Positions 18,025 to 26,410 are shown, counted from the first letter of the stretch. The stretch: 64,000 bases of DNA from Taibaiella sp965229095 (GCA_965229095.1 OZ245855.1:3844001-3908000), one strand, 5' to 3'. Notes: a model not told the origin generated them from the sequence alone. Numbers and translations: made by a program.

Positions 18025-18520
18025 AAGCTTGAGTGGATTTGATTTCTTCCCGGACCTTCTCCAGGCATTTGTATTTTTGGACGGTAGCCGAGCGTCTTCC
18101 ATTAAAGCCAAAACGGTTGGCGACGTCCTGCATCGAGCAATGGTCATAATAGAATGCCTTCAGCAGCTCCATGCATTTCTTCCCGCTTCTTACCAGGGAT
18201 TCCAGGAGGCTTTGCTCCCTCTCTTCTTCGTTGGTGTCTTCCGGTGCTGCTGCTTCGAATCCTTCGGGCAGTTCCGATACTGCCCCGTTGCCGCGCATAT
18301 GCAGCCAGCAAATCCTGGCCGTGCCCAGCAGGTAAGCCTTTGGCGAGGAACGAAGATTCAGCTTTCCTGCTTTTTCTCTTTCCATATAGATCAGCAAAGC
18401 GTCGTGAAAGGCGTCTTTCGCTTCTTCGAGATGCCCGCCCATGCGCCGGATCATCCGTGCAAAGTCGGGGAAGCTGTCCCGGTACAGACTCGTGATAGGG
18501 TCCTCTGATGGTCTGGTCAT
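18014..18520 (-). CDS. ECF-type RNA polymerase sigma factor
   Basis: About 168 residues from the ATG at 18520 (MTRPSEDPITSLY); the frame extends 19 codons further upstream without similarity. Region 2 is visible at SLYRDSFPDFARMIRRMGG through AYLLGTARICWLHMRG. Region 4 with its helix-turn-helix follows at LLKAFYYDHCSMQDVANRFGF. Extracytoplasmic-function sigma factors redirect RNA polymerase to a small regulon. It heads an operon in which the next gene overlaps by 11 bases and the third, a ClpP-like protease, by four. A good Bacteroidota promoter lies just upstream. Confidence 0.83.
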   Translation of the reverse strand: MTRPSEDPITSLYRDSFPDFARMIRRMGGHLEEAKDAFHDALLIYMEREKAGKLNLRSSPKAYLLGTARICWLHMRGNGAVSELPEGFEAAAPEDTNEEEREQSLLESLVRSGKKCMELLKAFYYDHCSMQDVANRFGFNGRRSATVQKYKCLEKVREEIKSTQAYAQ

Positions 18521-18546
18521 TGAATGCCGTTTTATATAAGTGTATA

Positions 18547-18554
18547 AAAAGGTA
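18547..18554 (-). promoter_or_regulatory. Predicted Bacteroidota promoter of the sigma/ClpP operon
   Basis: On the minus strand TACCTTTT fits the -7 consensus TAnnTTTG except for its last base. A TTTG -33-like element lies 20 bases further upstream. The site is 26 bases ahead of the sigma-factor start codon. Confidence 0.5.
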
Positions 18555-18838
18555 GGATGATCACCGGGAAAACACAAAAAAATTATGGCGACGGGCGGAA
18601 AATTGCCTTCCGGCTAGCTTAAGAAAGGCTCATGTAACTGTTTCAGTGTGTTTAAAAAACAGCTAATGCCTGATCGTTTCAATAATTAGATACTAGCTGA
18701 CACTTCTTTTGTGCGGATATGACAAGGCTTGAAGTCTTTATAACAGGTTTTATAATGCATAGATCCGGCGGAACAAAATTGTTCAACTTCCTAAAGCTTC
18801 ATGGCGGTTAAGCGTTGAATGTTTCCCGACTGAAATAA

Positions 18839-18873
18839 AAAGCCCTAACGCAATATACTGCTGTTAGGGCTTT
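18839..18873 (-). terminator. Terminator of the RiPP precursor gene
   Basis: AAAGCCCTAAC pairs with GTTAGGGCTTT and is followed by T-rich sequence on the minus strand, 63 bases past the precursor stop codon. Confidence 0.75.
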
Positions 18874-18935
18874 CCCATTTTGATTAAATTATATACTTGC
18901 ACTATTGAATTAGGTACCGTCTCCGGTTAGCTCTT

Positions 18936-19181
18936 TTAATCTTCACAAAAACAGGCACTCATGGCCGTTGCTCTACAGCCACTTTCCAACGTAAATACAG
19001 GGCAACCTACAGAAAGGGGAACGCAATCTCTGCTGGCAGCACAATTATCATTCGTTATACAGGCTCTTTCAATAGTTTTGTAATACCCTCCTTTAACCTT
19101 TCTCTCCTGTTCGTTATTTAATTCCGTAATTCTTTCTTTGTTCAACAGCAATTTTGAAGCATTCAGTTTTACTTTTTTCAT
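18936..19181 (-). CDS. Gly-Gly leader ribosomal natural-product precursor
   Basis: This 81-residue peptide has a leader of about 32 residues (MKKVKLNASKLLLNKERIT... ending ERKVKGG) and a 49-residue core rich in Cys. The leader has the charged, Leu/Lys/Glu-rich form and double-glycine end of Bacteroidota natural-product precursors of the class I lanthipeptide-like type. The core has seven Cys and several Ser and Thr residues, which would suit disulphides or lanthionine rings. No modifying enzyme, peptidase-ABC transporter or radical SAM enzyme is near it in the window. It has its own terminator. Chemistry and activity are inferred from the leader only. Confidence 0.7.
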   Translation of the reverse strand: MKKVKLNASKLLLNKERITELNNEQERKVKGGYYKTIERACITNDNCAASRDCVPLSVGCPVFTLESGCRATAMSACFCED

Positions 19182-19760
19182 AACTGGGAAATAAAAATAT
19201 CAATCTTTGTCTTACCACCCTAAGATTGGTTATTCAGCGGGCAATATTTATTCAAGTTATTGCTTCTTGTTTAAATCTGGTCAAAGATGAATGTGAGATC
19301 ACCTATTCATTCGAAAAGAAAAGCACCCTGTTTTCTTATTCATTAACAAAGGAAAAAAAAGGGAAAGTAATTTTCGGTATAATGTAACAAACGGTACCTA
19401 CTTTGTAAGGAACGGCGATAACCGGCGTTATCAACTGTAGATAAACTAATATGAAAATAAACGGCCTTAGTTATAAGACCGGAGGTAATGGGATTCTATC
19501 AGTATGCAATCCTGATGGCGCAAACTCGTTTATAATGGGTAACACGCTCTTTTTAGGTGATAAGGATGTTCCTGCTGTAAAGTTTTGACAGTTGTCTCTA
19601 AACTAGCAATAGGGTGTAGGTCCTCTCAGCTGCCGTCAGCAGATCACGTTTTACTTAGCCCTAAAAGCATATTTACTGTTGTCTTTAATCTAGTTGATTA
19701 GGGTTTTCTTATCCAACTTTGTCTTGCTATAAAAGGAATAAAACTGCAATTGTTGGACTT
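19182..19760. other. Intergenic region without a clear gene
   Basis: About 580 bases between the RiPP gene and repeat copy B. It is A+T rich. One 45-codon plus-strand frame starts at 19451 but lacks other support. It may contain the decayed remains of an element. Confidence 0.5.
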
Positions 19761-19855
19761 ATGTTGTACCCAATAAAAAAACCGATCCTCTCGGATCGGC
19801 TGTAACTCGTGCCCCAGGCGGAACTTGAACCCGCACTTGCATTGCTGCAAACAGG
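19761..19855. repeat. Copy B: terminator plus tRNA-Leu 3' half (possible att site)
   Basis: ATGTTGTACCCAATAAAAAA is followed by the CCGATCC/GGATCGG hairpin and then 46 bases identical, apart from one base, to the 3' half of the intact tRNA-Leu at 20562-20647, from the acceptor end to the 3' side of the anticodon stem. Identity ends at ACAGG. Copies A and B also share the ATGTTGTACC arm that the intact locus lacks. The structure is what a site-specific integration at a tRNA leaves behind. Confidence 0.75.
19782..19799 (-). terminator. Hairpin within copy B
   Basis: CCGATCC-TCTC-GGATCGG is followed by a T run on the minus strand. It is the same stem as at 17038 and 20534, with a different loop. 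Confidence 0.65.
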
Positions 19856-19888
19856 TTAATGGCTTATAAACTCTATAACTCTTGCCAA

Positions 19889-20392
19889 TTATTGCCATTT
19901 TACAGGTACATCTTTGAATTCGATTTCAATATGATGCCCTGGCTCTCCATAGAAGTAGGATATGGCTATATCCTTAAGCATTTTCACCGCTGGTAGTACT
20001 TTTTTAAACACAACTACCGTTTTAATTGGTATGTCCGTTCTTATTGTGTTACGAACCCCCTTTCCTCCTATGGAAACATTGCCATAGGGGTATTCATTAC
20101 CTTCCATATCTACGGCACTAGTTTCATTAAACTGAAATTCCTGATTTGCATCGTGACTAACTAGGCTCATCACAAATTCTACAGTTTGTTCTTTCGTGTT
20201 TCCTTTACACTCAAGAAAATTGAAATCAATTTTGGACGATGTAATTGTTTTGAGCGGAGTAGTAACTCGCATTGCTTTTTTGAGATACTCGTTTTCTTTT
20301 TTTAATTCTTCGCAGTTGTTTGTTTGTGCGTTACTAGTAATTGAGAAAAGGATAAAACAGATAGTAGCAAGAAGAAGAATTTTCTTTCTCAT
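19889..20392 (-). CDS. Secreted protein of unknown function
   Basis: A 167-residue protein starting MRKKILLLATICFIL. This ATG at 20392 gives a clean signal peptide (cleavage near SNAQT), whereas the frame continues upstream without one. The mature part begins with a short heptad-like stretch (NCEELKKENEYLKKAM) and then a beta-rich region with EFQFNETSAVDMEGNEYPYG (key part DMEGNEYPYG). It is A+T-richer than neighbouring genes. The gene is the only one between repeat copy B and the intact tRNA-Leu, so it may be cargo of a small insertion. I recognise no family. Confidence 0.6.
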   Translation of the reverse strand: MRKKILLLATICFILFSITSNAQTNNCEELKKENEYLKKAMRVTTPLKTITSSKIDFNFLECKGNTKEQTVEFVMSLVSHDANQEFQFNETSAVDMEGNEYPYGNVSIGGKGVRNTIRTDIPIKTVVVFKKVLPAVKMLKDIAISYFYGEPGHHIEIEFKDVPVKWQ

Positions 20393-20533
20393 AAATTTGA
20401 TATTTGGTCTAACGAATATACTATATATATTGCCTGTCATTACCATTAATCAAAATTTAGGAGTTTATTAAGTACGTCTTTATGCTCAAAATCACTTCAT
20501 GTGAATTTGATATTGTTTGGCTCAACAAAAAAA

Positions 20534-20551
20534 CCGATCCATTCGGATCGG
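20534..20551 (-). terminator. Terminator of the tRNA-Gly/tRNA-Leu transcript
   Basis: CCGATCC-ATTC-GGATCGG is followed by seven T on the minus strand, just past the 3' end of tRNA-Leu. Confidence 0.75.
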
Positions 20552-20561
20552 CTGTAATGTG

Positions 20562-20647
20562 TGCCCCAGGCGGGACTTGAACCCGCACTTGCATTGCTGC
20601 AAACAGGATTTTAAGTCCTGCGTGTCTACCAATTTCACCACCAGGGC
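20562..20647 (-). tRNA. tRNA-Leu (anticodon UAA)
   Basis: An 86-base cloverleaf on the minus strand. The acceptor GCCCTGG pairs with CTGGGGC with wobble pairs, the discriminator is A and CCA is not encoded. The anticodon loop is CTTAAAA with UAA in the centre. There is a long variable arm, and the T loop is GTTCAAG. Its 3' end is duplicated at 19806-19855 and, degenerately, at 17068-17093. Confidence 0.95.
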
Positions 20648-20721
20648 AACAACCCTGCTTTCCTTAAAAAAGCAATGGTAAAAAAAAATTCCAAACCCTG
20701 AATGAGCCTGGAATTTCTGTG

Positions 20722-20794
20722 AGCAGAAGACGAGATTCGAACCCGCGACCCCAACCTTGGCAAGGTTGTGCTCTACCAGCTGAGCTACTTCTGC
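20722..20794 (-). tRNA. tRNA-Gly (anticodon GCC)
   Basis: A 73-base cloverleaf on the minus strand. The acceptor GCAGAAG pairs with CTTCTGC, the anticodon loop contains GCC (CTTGCCAAG) and the T loop is GTTCGAATC. It lies 74 bases upstream of tRNA-Leu and is probably cotranscribed with it. Confidence 0.95.
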
Positions 20795-20953
20795 ATGTGT
20801 TTTAAAGAACTGTTACTGTGTTTGTTCCGCTTTGGGATTGCAAAGGTAATACCTTTTCCTTTTCTTCCAAAAATCTGAGCACCTTTTTTTAAAGAATTTT
20901 TTTCTTTATATTAATGCTCCAGTTACAGCAACGGATCACAGCCCTTCAATCAC

Positions 20954-21592
20954 TTATCCCATACGGCCTGCGCCTGCATAATACCTGGTCCAGTAAGCAT
21001 CGCTCAGATCGCTGATCACGACACCCTGGCTTACCGAAGCATGTACGAATTTACCGTCATACAGGTAAACACCTACATGCGAAATGCGTTTGCCGTGGAT
21101 TTTGAAGAATACCAGATCGCCTTCCTTCAGGTCTTCTTTACGGATAGTGTAGGATGCATTGGAAAATTGTTCGATTGAGGTACGCAATAGGTCCATGTTA
21201 TACACATCACCATACAACTGCCGCGTAAAGGCCGAACAATCGATACCGTTCCTGCCTGTGCCGCCAAAGCGGTAAGGGGTACCGTACCATTCTTCAATAA
21301 AAGTATAGAGGGATTTATTCCGGGCTTTGCCTTCCCTTATCTTATCCAGGGCAAAGAGCCGCTGCTCGGCAGTTTCCAGCTCTTCGGGTATTGAACCTAC
21401 TTTCTGGTTCTTATATACCTGCTTTTTTTGGGTAAGTTTAACATTGTTGCTACCGCCATTCAGGGTTACGCCATCAATAAACTCGGGAGTCTTTGATGCT
21501 TTTGCTGTGCTGCCCATTGGCTTGGGCGCTGCACATGAAACCATGAAAATCAATGCGATGCATGTCGATAAGATAGTAGTTGTCTGCTTCAT
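20954..21592 (-). CDS. NlpC/P60-family cell-wall hydrolase lipoprotein
   Basis: This 212-residue protein has a lipoprotein signal (IFMVSC, Cys20), so it is probably attached to a membrane and faces the periplasm. Residues about 95-212 form an NlpC/P60 cysteine peptidase domain: RNGIDCSAFTRQLYG with Cys119, SHVGVYL with His172 and FVHAS with His184. Such enzymes cleave gamma-D-glutamyl or similar bonds in peptidoglycan stem peptides. About 75 residues between signal and domain are low in recognisable structure and may be a linker. It stands apart from its neighbours. The family call is strong and the precise bond is inferred. Confidence 0.9.
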   Translation of the reverse strand: MKQTTTILSTCIALIFMVSCAAPKPMGSTAKASKTPEFIDGVTLNGGSNNVKLTQKKQVYKNQKVGSIPEELETAEQRLFALDKIREGKARNKSLYTFIEEWYGTPYRFGGTGRNGIDCSAFTRQLYGDVYNMDLLRTSIEQFSNASYTIRKEDLKEGDLVFFKIHGKRISHVGVYLYDGKFVHASVSQGVVISDLSDAYWTRYYAGAGRMG

Positions 21593-21733
21593 TTCGGCAT
21601 GAATTTGGCCAAAGATAGAAAAAAATCCTTTGGGGCAAAATTTGCCCGCTTTGAGATATTTGTTAAAATAATAATTTGATCACTTGGGCTAAGCCGGGAC
21701 GGGCGGTTTTCGCTGCCGCCCATCCCGCTCATA

Positions 21734-24700
21734 TTAATGCTCATTGGCCGGCTTATCTTCTCTTTTTCCTTTATTGACCAGGAAGAACAAAGGCGGCAGC
21801 AGGATGGGGGCAAAAATAAGGGTGCTGGTAAGCCCGCCGATGATCACGGTAGCCAAAGGACGTTGCACATCGGAGCCGATGCCCGAAGAAAAGGCTGCCG
21901 GGAATAAGCCAATGATGGCTACAATAAGAATGGACAATAAGGCCCTTAATTGTTCTTGTGCCACCTGCTGCACTTCTTTGGCCCTGAGGCCATGATTCCG
22001 GTACATCAGCCTCCGGAAGGCCGATACGATCAATACCCCGGCCATAACGCTGATGCCGAAAATGCTGACGAAGCCTACGCCTCCCGATACATTGAAATAA
22101 TAACCCCGCAACAGCAGGGCGATAATACCTCCCGCCAGTGCAAAGAGAATACAGCTCATGGTTACGAGCGTATGCTTTAACTGGCGGAACAGCGCGAACA
22201 GCAACAAGAATACCATTACTATGGTCAGCGGTATAGTAAAGGCCAGTTGCTTGCCCGCGCGCTCCAGATTTTCATATTGACCGCCATACATAATGCTGTA
22301 CCCTTTGGGTACCGGCACGGCCTGGCTTATTTTTTCCTGTACTTCTTTTACAAAACCGCTTTGGTCGCGGCCCCGCACATTGGTGCGTACGGTGATCATG
22401 CGTTTGCTGCCGTAATGGTAGATATTGGTTTGCCCTTCCACATAACTAATGTCGGCCAGCTCGCTCATGGGAATGAGGGCGCCGGAAGCCGCAGTTACCT
22501 GCAGGGTTTTGATCACATCTATATTATTCCTGTATTGCGGCAGGTAGCGTACTACAATATCGTATTTCTTGGTGCCGTCGTACAATACGGATACGGCCTT
22601 GCCGCCGATGGCTGCTTCGATCATATTCTGGATATCGGCTACATTGATCCCGAAACGGGCTGCATTCTGGCGGTTGATGTGGATCGATAGCTGTTCCTGC
22701 GGTCCTTCCTGTTCGATGTTTACCGCATCGGCCCCTTGTGTCTTGGCTACGATGTCGGCGATTTTATACGCTTTCTGCCGCATCATGGTAAGGTCGTCGC
22801 CTACTACCGATATGGCCAGGTCGGCGGCACTGCCGTTCACGATCTCCATTACCTGATCGATGATGGGCTGGCCCGAGGAGAACTGTACCGCGGGAAACTG
22901 GTGCTGCAGGTCATCCTTTATCCTTTGCACCAGGTCTTTTTTGCTGATGGTATCGCTCCATAAACTATAATCCTTCAAGCCTACCAGTATCTCGTTCCGG
23001 TTGGCAGGGAAAGGATCGGTACCATCGTCGTTGCGGCCGCTTTGAGTGATTACGAAAGAGATCTGCGGGTACCGGGCAATGACCTCCCTGATCCGGGGTG
23101 CATTTTTTGCATTCTCCTGTATGGTTACCCCTGCGGGGAAATTCCCCCTCAGAAAAATAGAGCCTTCGTCGAGGGTGGGTAAAAATTCGCTGCCGAGCTT
23201 AGCTCCGAACAAGATCAATACCACAACTAATGCGAAGCCGCCCCAGACCACGCCCTTGGGCCGGTGCATGATCCAGCCCAGCGTTTTGCCATAAGACTTT
23301 TCCATAAAATGCAGGATAAAGTTCCTGGGCTCCTTCATCGGCTTGTCAGGATCCGATAAAGCCTTGCGAAACGCAAAGGAAATGAGTACGGGAATAAAGC
23401 TGAGCGCTGCTATCATGCTGCCGATTACGGCAAAGGCCAGGGTAAGCGCCATAGGCGAAAACAGTTTGCCCTCTACCCTTGTCATGAGGAGGATGGGCAT
23501 ATAAGCCAGGATGATGATGGCTACGGAGAAAAAGATCTCGCGGCCTACTTCCTGCGCTGCCAGCAAGGTTATTTTTACGATGCCTTCCTGCTTCTCTTCG
23601 GGCGTAGCGGTCCTGTATTTCCGGATAAGGTGCTCCGTCATTACACAGGCCCCATCCACGATGATCCCAAAGTCGATGGCGCCCAGGGACAGGAGGTTGG
23701 CAGGGATATGCACCAGTTGCATCAGGATGAAGGCAAAGAGCAAGGCAAAGGGAATCGTAAGGGCCACCACCAGGGCGCTCCTGATACTGCCAAAGAAAAA
23801 AATGAGGAGGATGATCACGATGCTTACGCCTTCGAGCAAGGTCTCTCCTACCGTATGCAGGGAGTGGTCGATGAGGAAGCTGCGGTCGTACAGCAAGCGT
23901 ATTTTCACCCCTTCGGGTAATTCGTTCTCTTTGATGTCGGCCAGCTTTTCTTTTAACAGCTTGAGGACATCGGTCGGGTTCTCGTAACGGCGCATGAGAA
24001 TAATGCCTTCTACGCCGCCGGTTACATGAATGCCTTCATCTTTGATGGTATAGCCCATTACCCCGCTGGGCGGCGGCGGTTCTATTTCCACGGTGGCGAC
24101 ATCGCGCAGGTACACGGGGATACCATTTACCGATTTGAGCACGATGCTTTCTATGTCGCTTTCCTTTTTCAATGCGCCCAGCCCGCGAACGGCAAAGCCC
24201 TGGCCGCCACGATCGATAATATTGCCGCCTGTGTTTTGGTTATTTTCCTGTACCGCCTTTTCCAGGTCGGCTATATCAAGGTTATATTTACGCAGCTTTT
24301 CGGGCGAGGTAAGAATGTGGAATTGCTTGAGGGGGCCGCCGAAGGTGGTTACATCGGCTACGCCCGGCACTTCCAGGATATGGGGCTTAATCACCCAATC
24401 CTGCAGGTCGCGCAATTGTGTGGGACTATAGGTAGCGGGGGCTTCTACCACATAACGCAGGATCTCGCCCACTGCAGTGGATAGAGGCGCCAATTCGGGT
24501 GTTACACCATCGGGTAACTCGGCCGTTTGCAGGCGTTCCATTACCTGCTGTCGTGCAAAGTAATCGTCGGTTCCGTCCTTAAAAGTAAGCTGTACCACAC
24601 TGAGGCCAAAGATGGTGCGGCTACGCCGGTCCATGACGTTAGGCGTATTTTGCAGCGCCCGTTCGATAGGTACGGTTACCTGTTGTTCTACTTCTTCGGA

Positions 24701-24871
24701 AGCACGTCCCTGGTATTGTGCCACGATGATTACGTTCGTATCGGCGATATCGGGATAGGCTTCGATCTTTAGTTGGGTAAAACACCAGAACCCTATTCCC
24801 ATGAGCGCTATGGCAAGGCCTACTACCAGCCAGCGGTTCTTCATGGAAAATATTAAAAGATTGCGGATCAT
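21734..24871 (-). CDS. CzcA-type heavy-metal efflux RND pump
   Basis: This 1045-residue inner-membrane pump is of normal length for the CusA/CzcA family. It has an N-terminal transmembrane helix (about 13-31), two large periplasmic loops and 12 predicted membrane spans. The fourth span has the pattern AIDFGIIVDGACVMTEH with Asp400, Asp406 and Glu413, typical of divalent-cation (Co, Zn, Cd, Ni) exporters rather than Cu/Ag. It pairs with the adaptor and TolC protein encoded upstream in the same operon, forming a proton-driven complex that spans both membranes. The metal is inferred from the span-4 residues. It is the last gene of the operon, with 98 bases between it and the DUF190 gene. Confidence 0.93.
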   Translation of the reverse strand: MIRNLLIFSMKNRWLVVGLAIALMGIGFWCFTQLKIEAYPDIADTNVIIVAQYQGRASEEVEQQVTVPIERALQNTPNVMDRRSRTIFGLSVVQLTFKDGTDDYFARQQVMERLQTAELPDGVTPELAPLSTAVGEILRYVVEAPATYSPTQLRDLQDWVIKPHILEVPGVADVTTFGGPLKQFHILTSPEKLRKYNLDIADLEKAVQENNQNTGGNIIDRGGQGFAVRGLGALKKESDIESIVLKSVNGIPVYLRDVATVEIEPPPPSGVMGYTIKDEGIHVTGGVEGIILMRRYENPTDVLKLLKEKLADIKENELPEGVKIRLLYDRSFLIDHSLHTVGETLLEGVSIVIILLIFFFGSIRSALVVALTIPFALLFAFILMQLVHIPANLLSLGAIDFGIIVDGACVMTEHLIRKYRTATPEEKQEGIVKITLLAAQEVGREIFFSVAIIILAYMPILLMTRVEGKLFSPMALTLAFAVIGSMIAALSFIPVLISFAFRKALSDPDKPMKEPRNFILHFMEKSYGKTLGWIMHRPKGVVWGGFALVVVLILFGAKLGSEFLPTLDEGSIFLRGNFPAGVTIQENAKNAPRIREVIARYPQISFVITQSGRNDDGTDPFPANRNEILVGLKDYSLWSDTISKKDLVQRIKDDLQHQFPAVQFSSGQPIIDQVMEIVNGSAADLAISVVGDDLTMMRQKAYKIADIVAKTQGADAVNIEQEGPQEQLSIHINRQNAARFGINVADIQNMIEAAIGGKAVSVLYDGTKKYDIVVRYLPQYRNNIDVIKTLQVTAASGALIPMSELADISYVEGQTNIYHYGSKRMITVRTNVRGRDQSGFVKEVQEKISQAVPVPKGYSIMYGGQYENLERAGKQLAFTIPLTIVMVFLLLFALFRQLKHTLVTMSCILFALAGGIIALLLRGYYFNVSGGVGFVSIFGISVMAGVLIVSAFRRLMYRNHGLRAKEVQQVAQEQLRALLSILIVAIIGLFPAAFSSGIGSDVQRPLATVIIGGLTSTLIFAPILLPPLFFLVNKGKREDKPANEH

Positions 24872-24969
24872 TTTTTATTTCAGCATTAAGGCGTGATAAT
24901 GGAAAAGGTTACCTGGCGCAAGGTGTAAGCACCGGGAAAGGGGGGCCCCTACCCTGTGTTTATCCTGCA

Positions 24970-25272
24970 TTATTTAAAAAAATCTACTTTGCTGGTCACG
25001 ATGAAGCCACCCCTTACTTCCTGTCGTAAAGCCGTAAGCACCTGCAGCACTTTTTCTTCTTCGTCGATAAACAGGATCATTGCCGGCGGCTCGTCGAAAC
25101 TGAACATACGGTCGGGGTTTTTGAGCTGTTGGTTGGCGCCAAAGCCCATTTGACCGCGAAACATAGTTGCCCCCATGATGTTGTGCCGGAGCAGGAAATT
25201 GAGGATATACTCATACAAAGGTGCGGTACCTTTAAAAGTATCTTTATCGATGAAGATTTGTGCCTGGAGCAT
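24970..25272 (-). CDS. DUF190 (PII-like) protein
   Basis: This is a 100-residue protein with the DUF190 layout, including HNIMGATMFRGQMGFGA and a second half with PPAMILFIDEEEKV. DUF190 proteins adopt a PII-like ferredoxin fold and are expected to form trimers that bind a small ligand. The gene sits inside the metal efflux operon, between the adaptor and the pump, so it may sense metal or energy state and modulate the pump. That is inferred. Family membership is supported by length and motif. Confidence 0.8.
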   Translation of the reverse strand: MLQAQIFIDKDTFKGTAPLYEYILNFLLRHNIMGATMFRGQMGFGANQQLKNPDRMFSFDEPPAMILFIDEEEKVLQVLTALRQEVRGGFIVTSKVDFFK

Positions 25273-25321
25273 AGTGGTGTTATTAGTGATAAGAAGTGTG
25301 GCGGCGCTGTTACCTGTTGGA

Positions 25322-26410
25322 TCAGTACCCGAATGAAAGACCTTTCAATTGCATAACCCCGGCCACGGCAACCTCTTCGCCGGGCTGAAGTCCGCTATAT
25401 ACAATGACCCTGTCGCCCAATTGCTGGCCAATGGTTACTTCTCTGCGTTCGAAAGCGGTAGCCGATTTTTTGACAAATACATAATTCTTGCCCTGCACGG
25501 TAATAAGGCTTGCGGCGGGTACGGTATTATTGTTTCCTTCGTTGATACCAAAGCCTACCATAACGAACATGCCTGCTTTAATGCGGTTATCCTTATTGGG
25601 CAGGGTAATGCGCACTTTGATCATACGGGTGCTGTTGTCGATCACATCGGTAATGTTGTCGATATTGCCGCTGAATTTTTCGTTGGGGAAAGAAGGGAAG
25701 CTAAGCGTGCATACCGTTCCGGCCTTGATCTTGCCGATCTGGTTTTCGGGTATATCGCAGGTGACATATACATTGCCGGGCATCATGCTGCTTAAGGCAC
25801 CGGGGTTAAAGCCTCCCGATTTCAGCAACGCTTCATGCTCCATAATGCCCGCCTGTTCGGTGTTTACATCGCTTTGCGCCATCTTCAGGTCGCTTTCGGC
25901 CAGCAGCAGATCGGTCTTGGCATCGCTTACATCTTTGCCGGTACCGGCCCCGTGGGCCGCCAGGTCCTCGTAGCGTTGTACTTCTATCTGTTTTTGTTTG
26001 ATCACCGCCGATTTCTGGGCTACGATGTTTTTCTTCTGGGTAATATTATTCAGGTTCTGGGTAAGCTGGCTGTAGGTGCTGGCCAGGTCGGGGTTGTCGA
26101 ACAGGATCAGCTTTCCCTGGGAAGAGGAGACCACGGCTGCGGCTACTTTTCCCGGCGCCGACATCTCCGCGGTCACCAGGCCGTTGCCTACTTTTTCCGT
26201 TTTGAAAAAAGTATCTATAGCCGGATCGGGTATGCTGATGTTAAGCCCGTTGTTGCTTACTACCGGTGACAGATCTTTTGCAGTGACCGGCGCTTCTTTA
26301 TGTTTGCAGCCCCAGGCGCCTGTAACCAGGCATACCAGGAGGCAAAACCTGCTGTAGCCCCGGATCTGTTTTGGCTTGGCTTGATAAATGATGGCCCTTT
26401 GTGTGTTCAT
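25322..26410 (-). CDS. RND efflux periplasmic adaptor (membrane fusion protein)
   Basis: This 362-residue protein is of the HlyD/CusB type. The N-terminus has a hydrophobic stretch and a possible lipid-attachment Cys (AWGCKHK). It then has a barrel/lipoyl-like region split by an alpha hairpin (about residues 125-195, Gln- and Lys-rich coiled coil), a beta-barrel (about 215-290) and a membrane-proximal C-terminal part (FVKKSATAFERREVTIGQQ). It links the inner-membrane pump to TolC. It lies between the TolC gene (56 bases upstream) and DUF190. The exact start could be internal to the present ATG. Confidence 0.9.
   Translation of the reverse strand: MNTQRAIIYQAKPKQIRGYSRFCLLVCLVTGAWGCKHKEAPVTAKDLSPVVSNNGLNISIPDPAIDTFFKTEKVGNGLVTAEMSAPGKVAAAVVSSSQGKLILFDNPDLASTYSQLTQNLNNITQKKNIVAQKSAVIKQKQIEVQRYEDLAAHGAGTGKDVSDAKTDLLLAESDLKMAQSDVNTEQAGIMEHEALLKSGGFNPGALSSMMPGNVYVTCDIPENQIGKIKAGTVCTLSFPSFPNEKFSGNIDNITDVIDNSTRMIKVRITLPNKDNRIKAGMFVMVGFGINEGNNNTVPAASLITVQGKNYVFVKKSATAFERREVTIGQQLGDRVIVYSGLQPGEEVAVAGVMQLKGLSFGY

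Larger units (their letters stand above)
18521..18935. other. Intergenic region between sigma operon and RiPP gene
   Basis: About 415 bases with the promoter of the sigma operon at one end and the RiPP terminator at the other. No reading frame or RNA gene is convincing in the middle. Confidence 0.55.

Noticed and set aside
18839..18873. A possible riboswitch or small RNA near the RiPP gene
   Set aside because: The stem with a T run is a plain terminator of the precursor gene.
19451..19588. A 45-codon plus-strand frame (MKINGLSYKTGG...)
   Set aside because: It lies in A+T-rich sequence between repeats, with no neighbour, promoter or family to support it.
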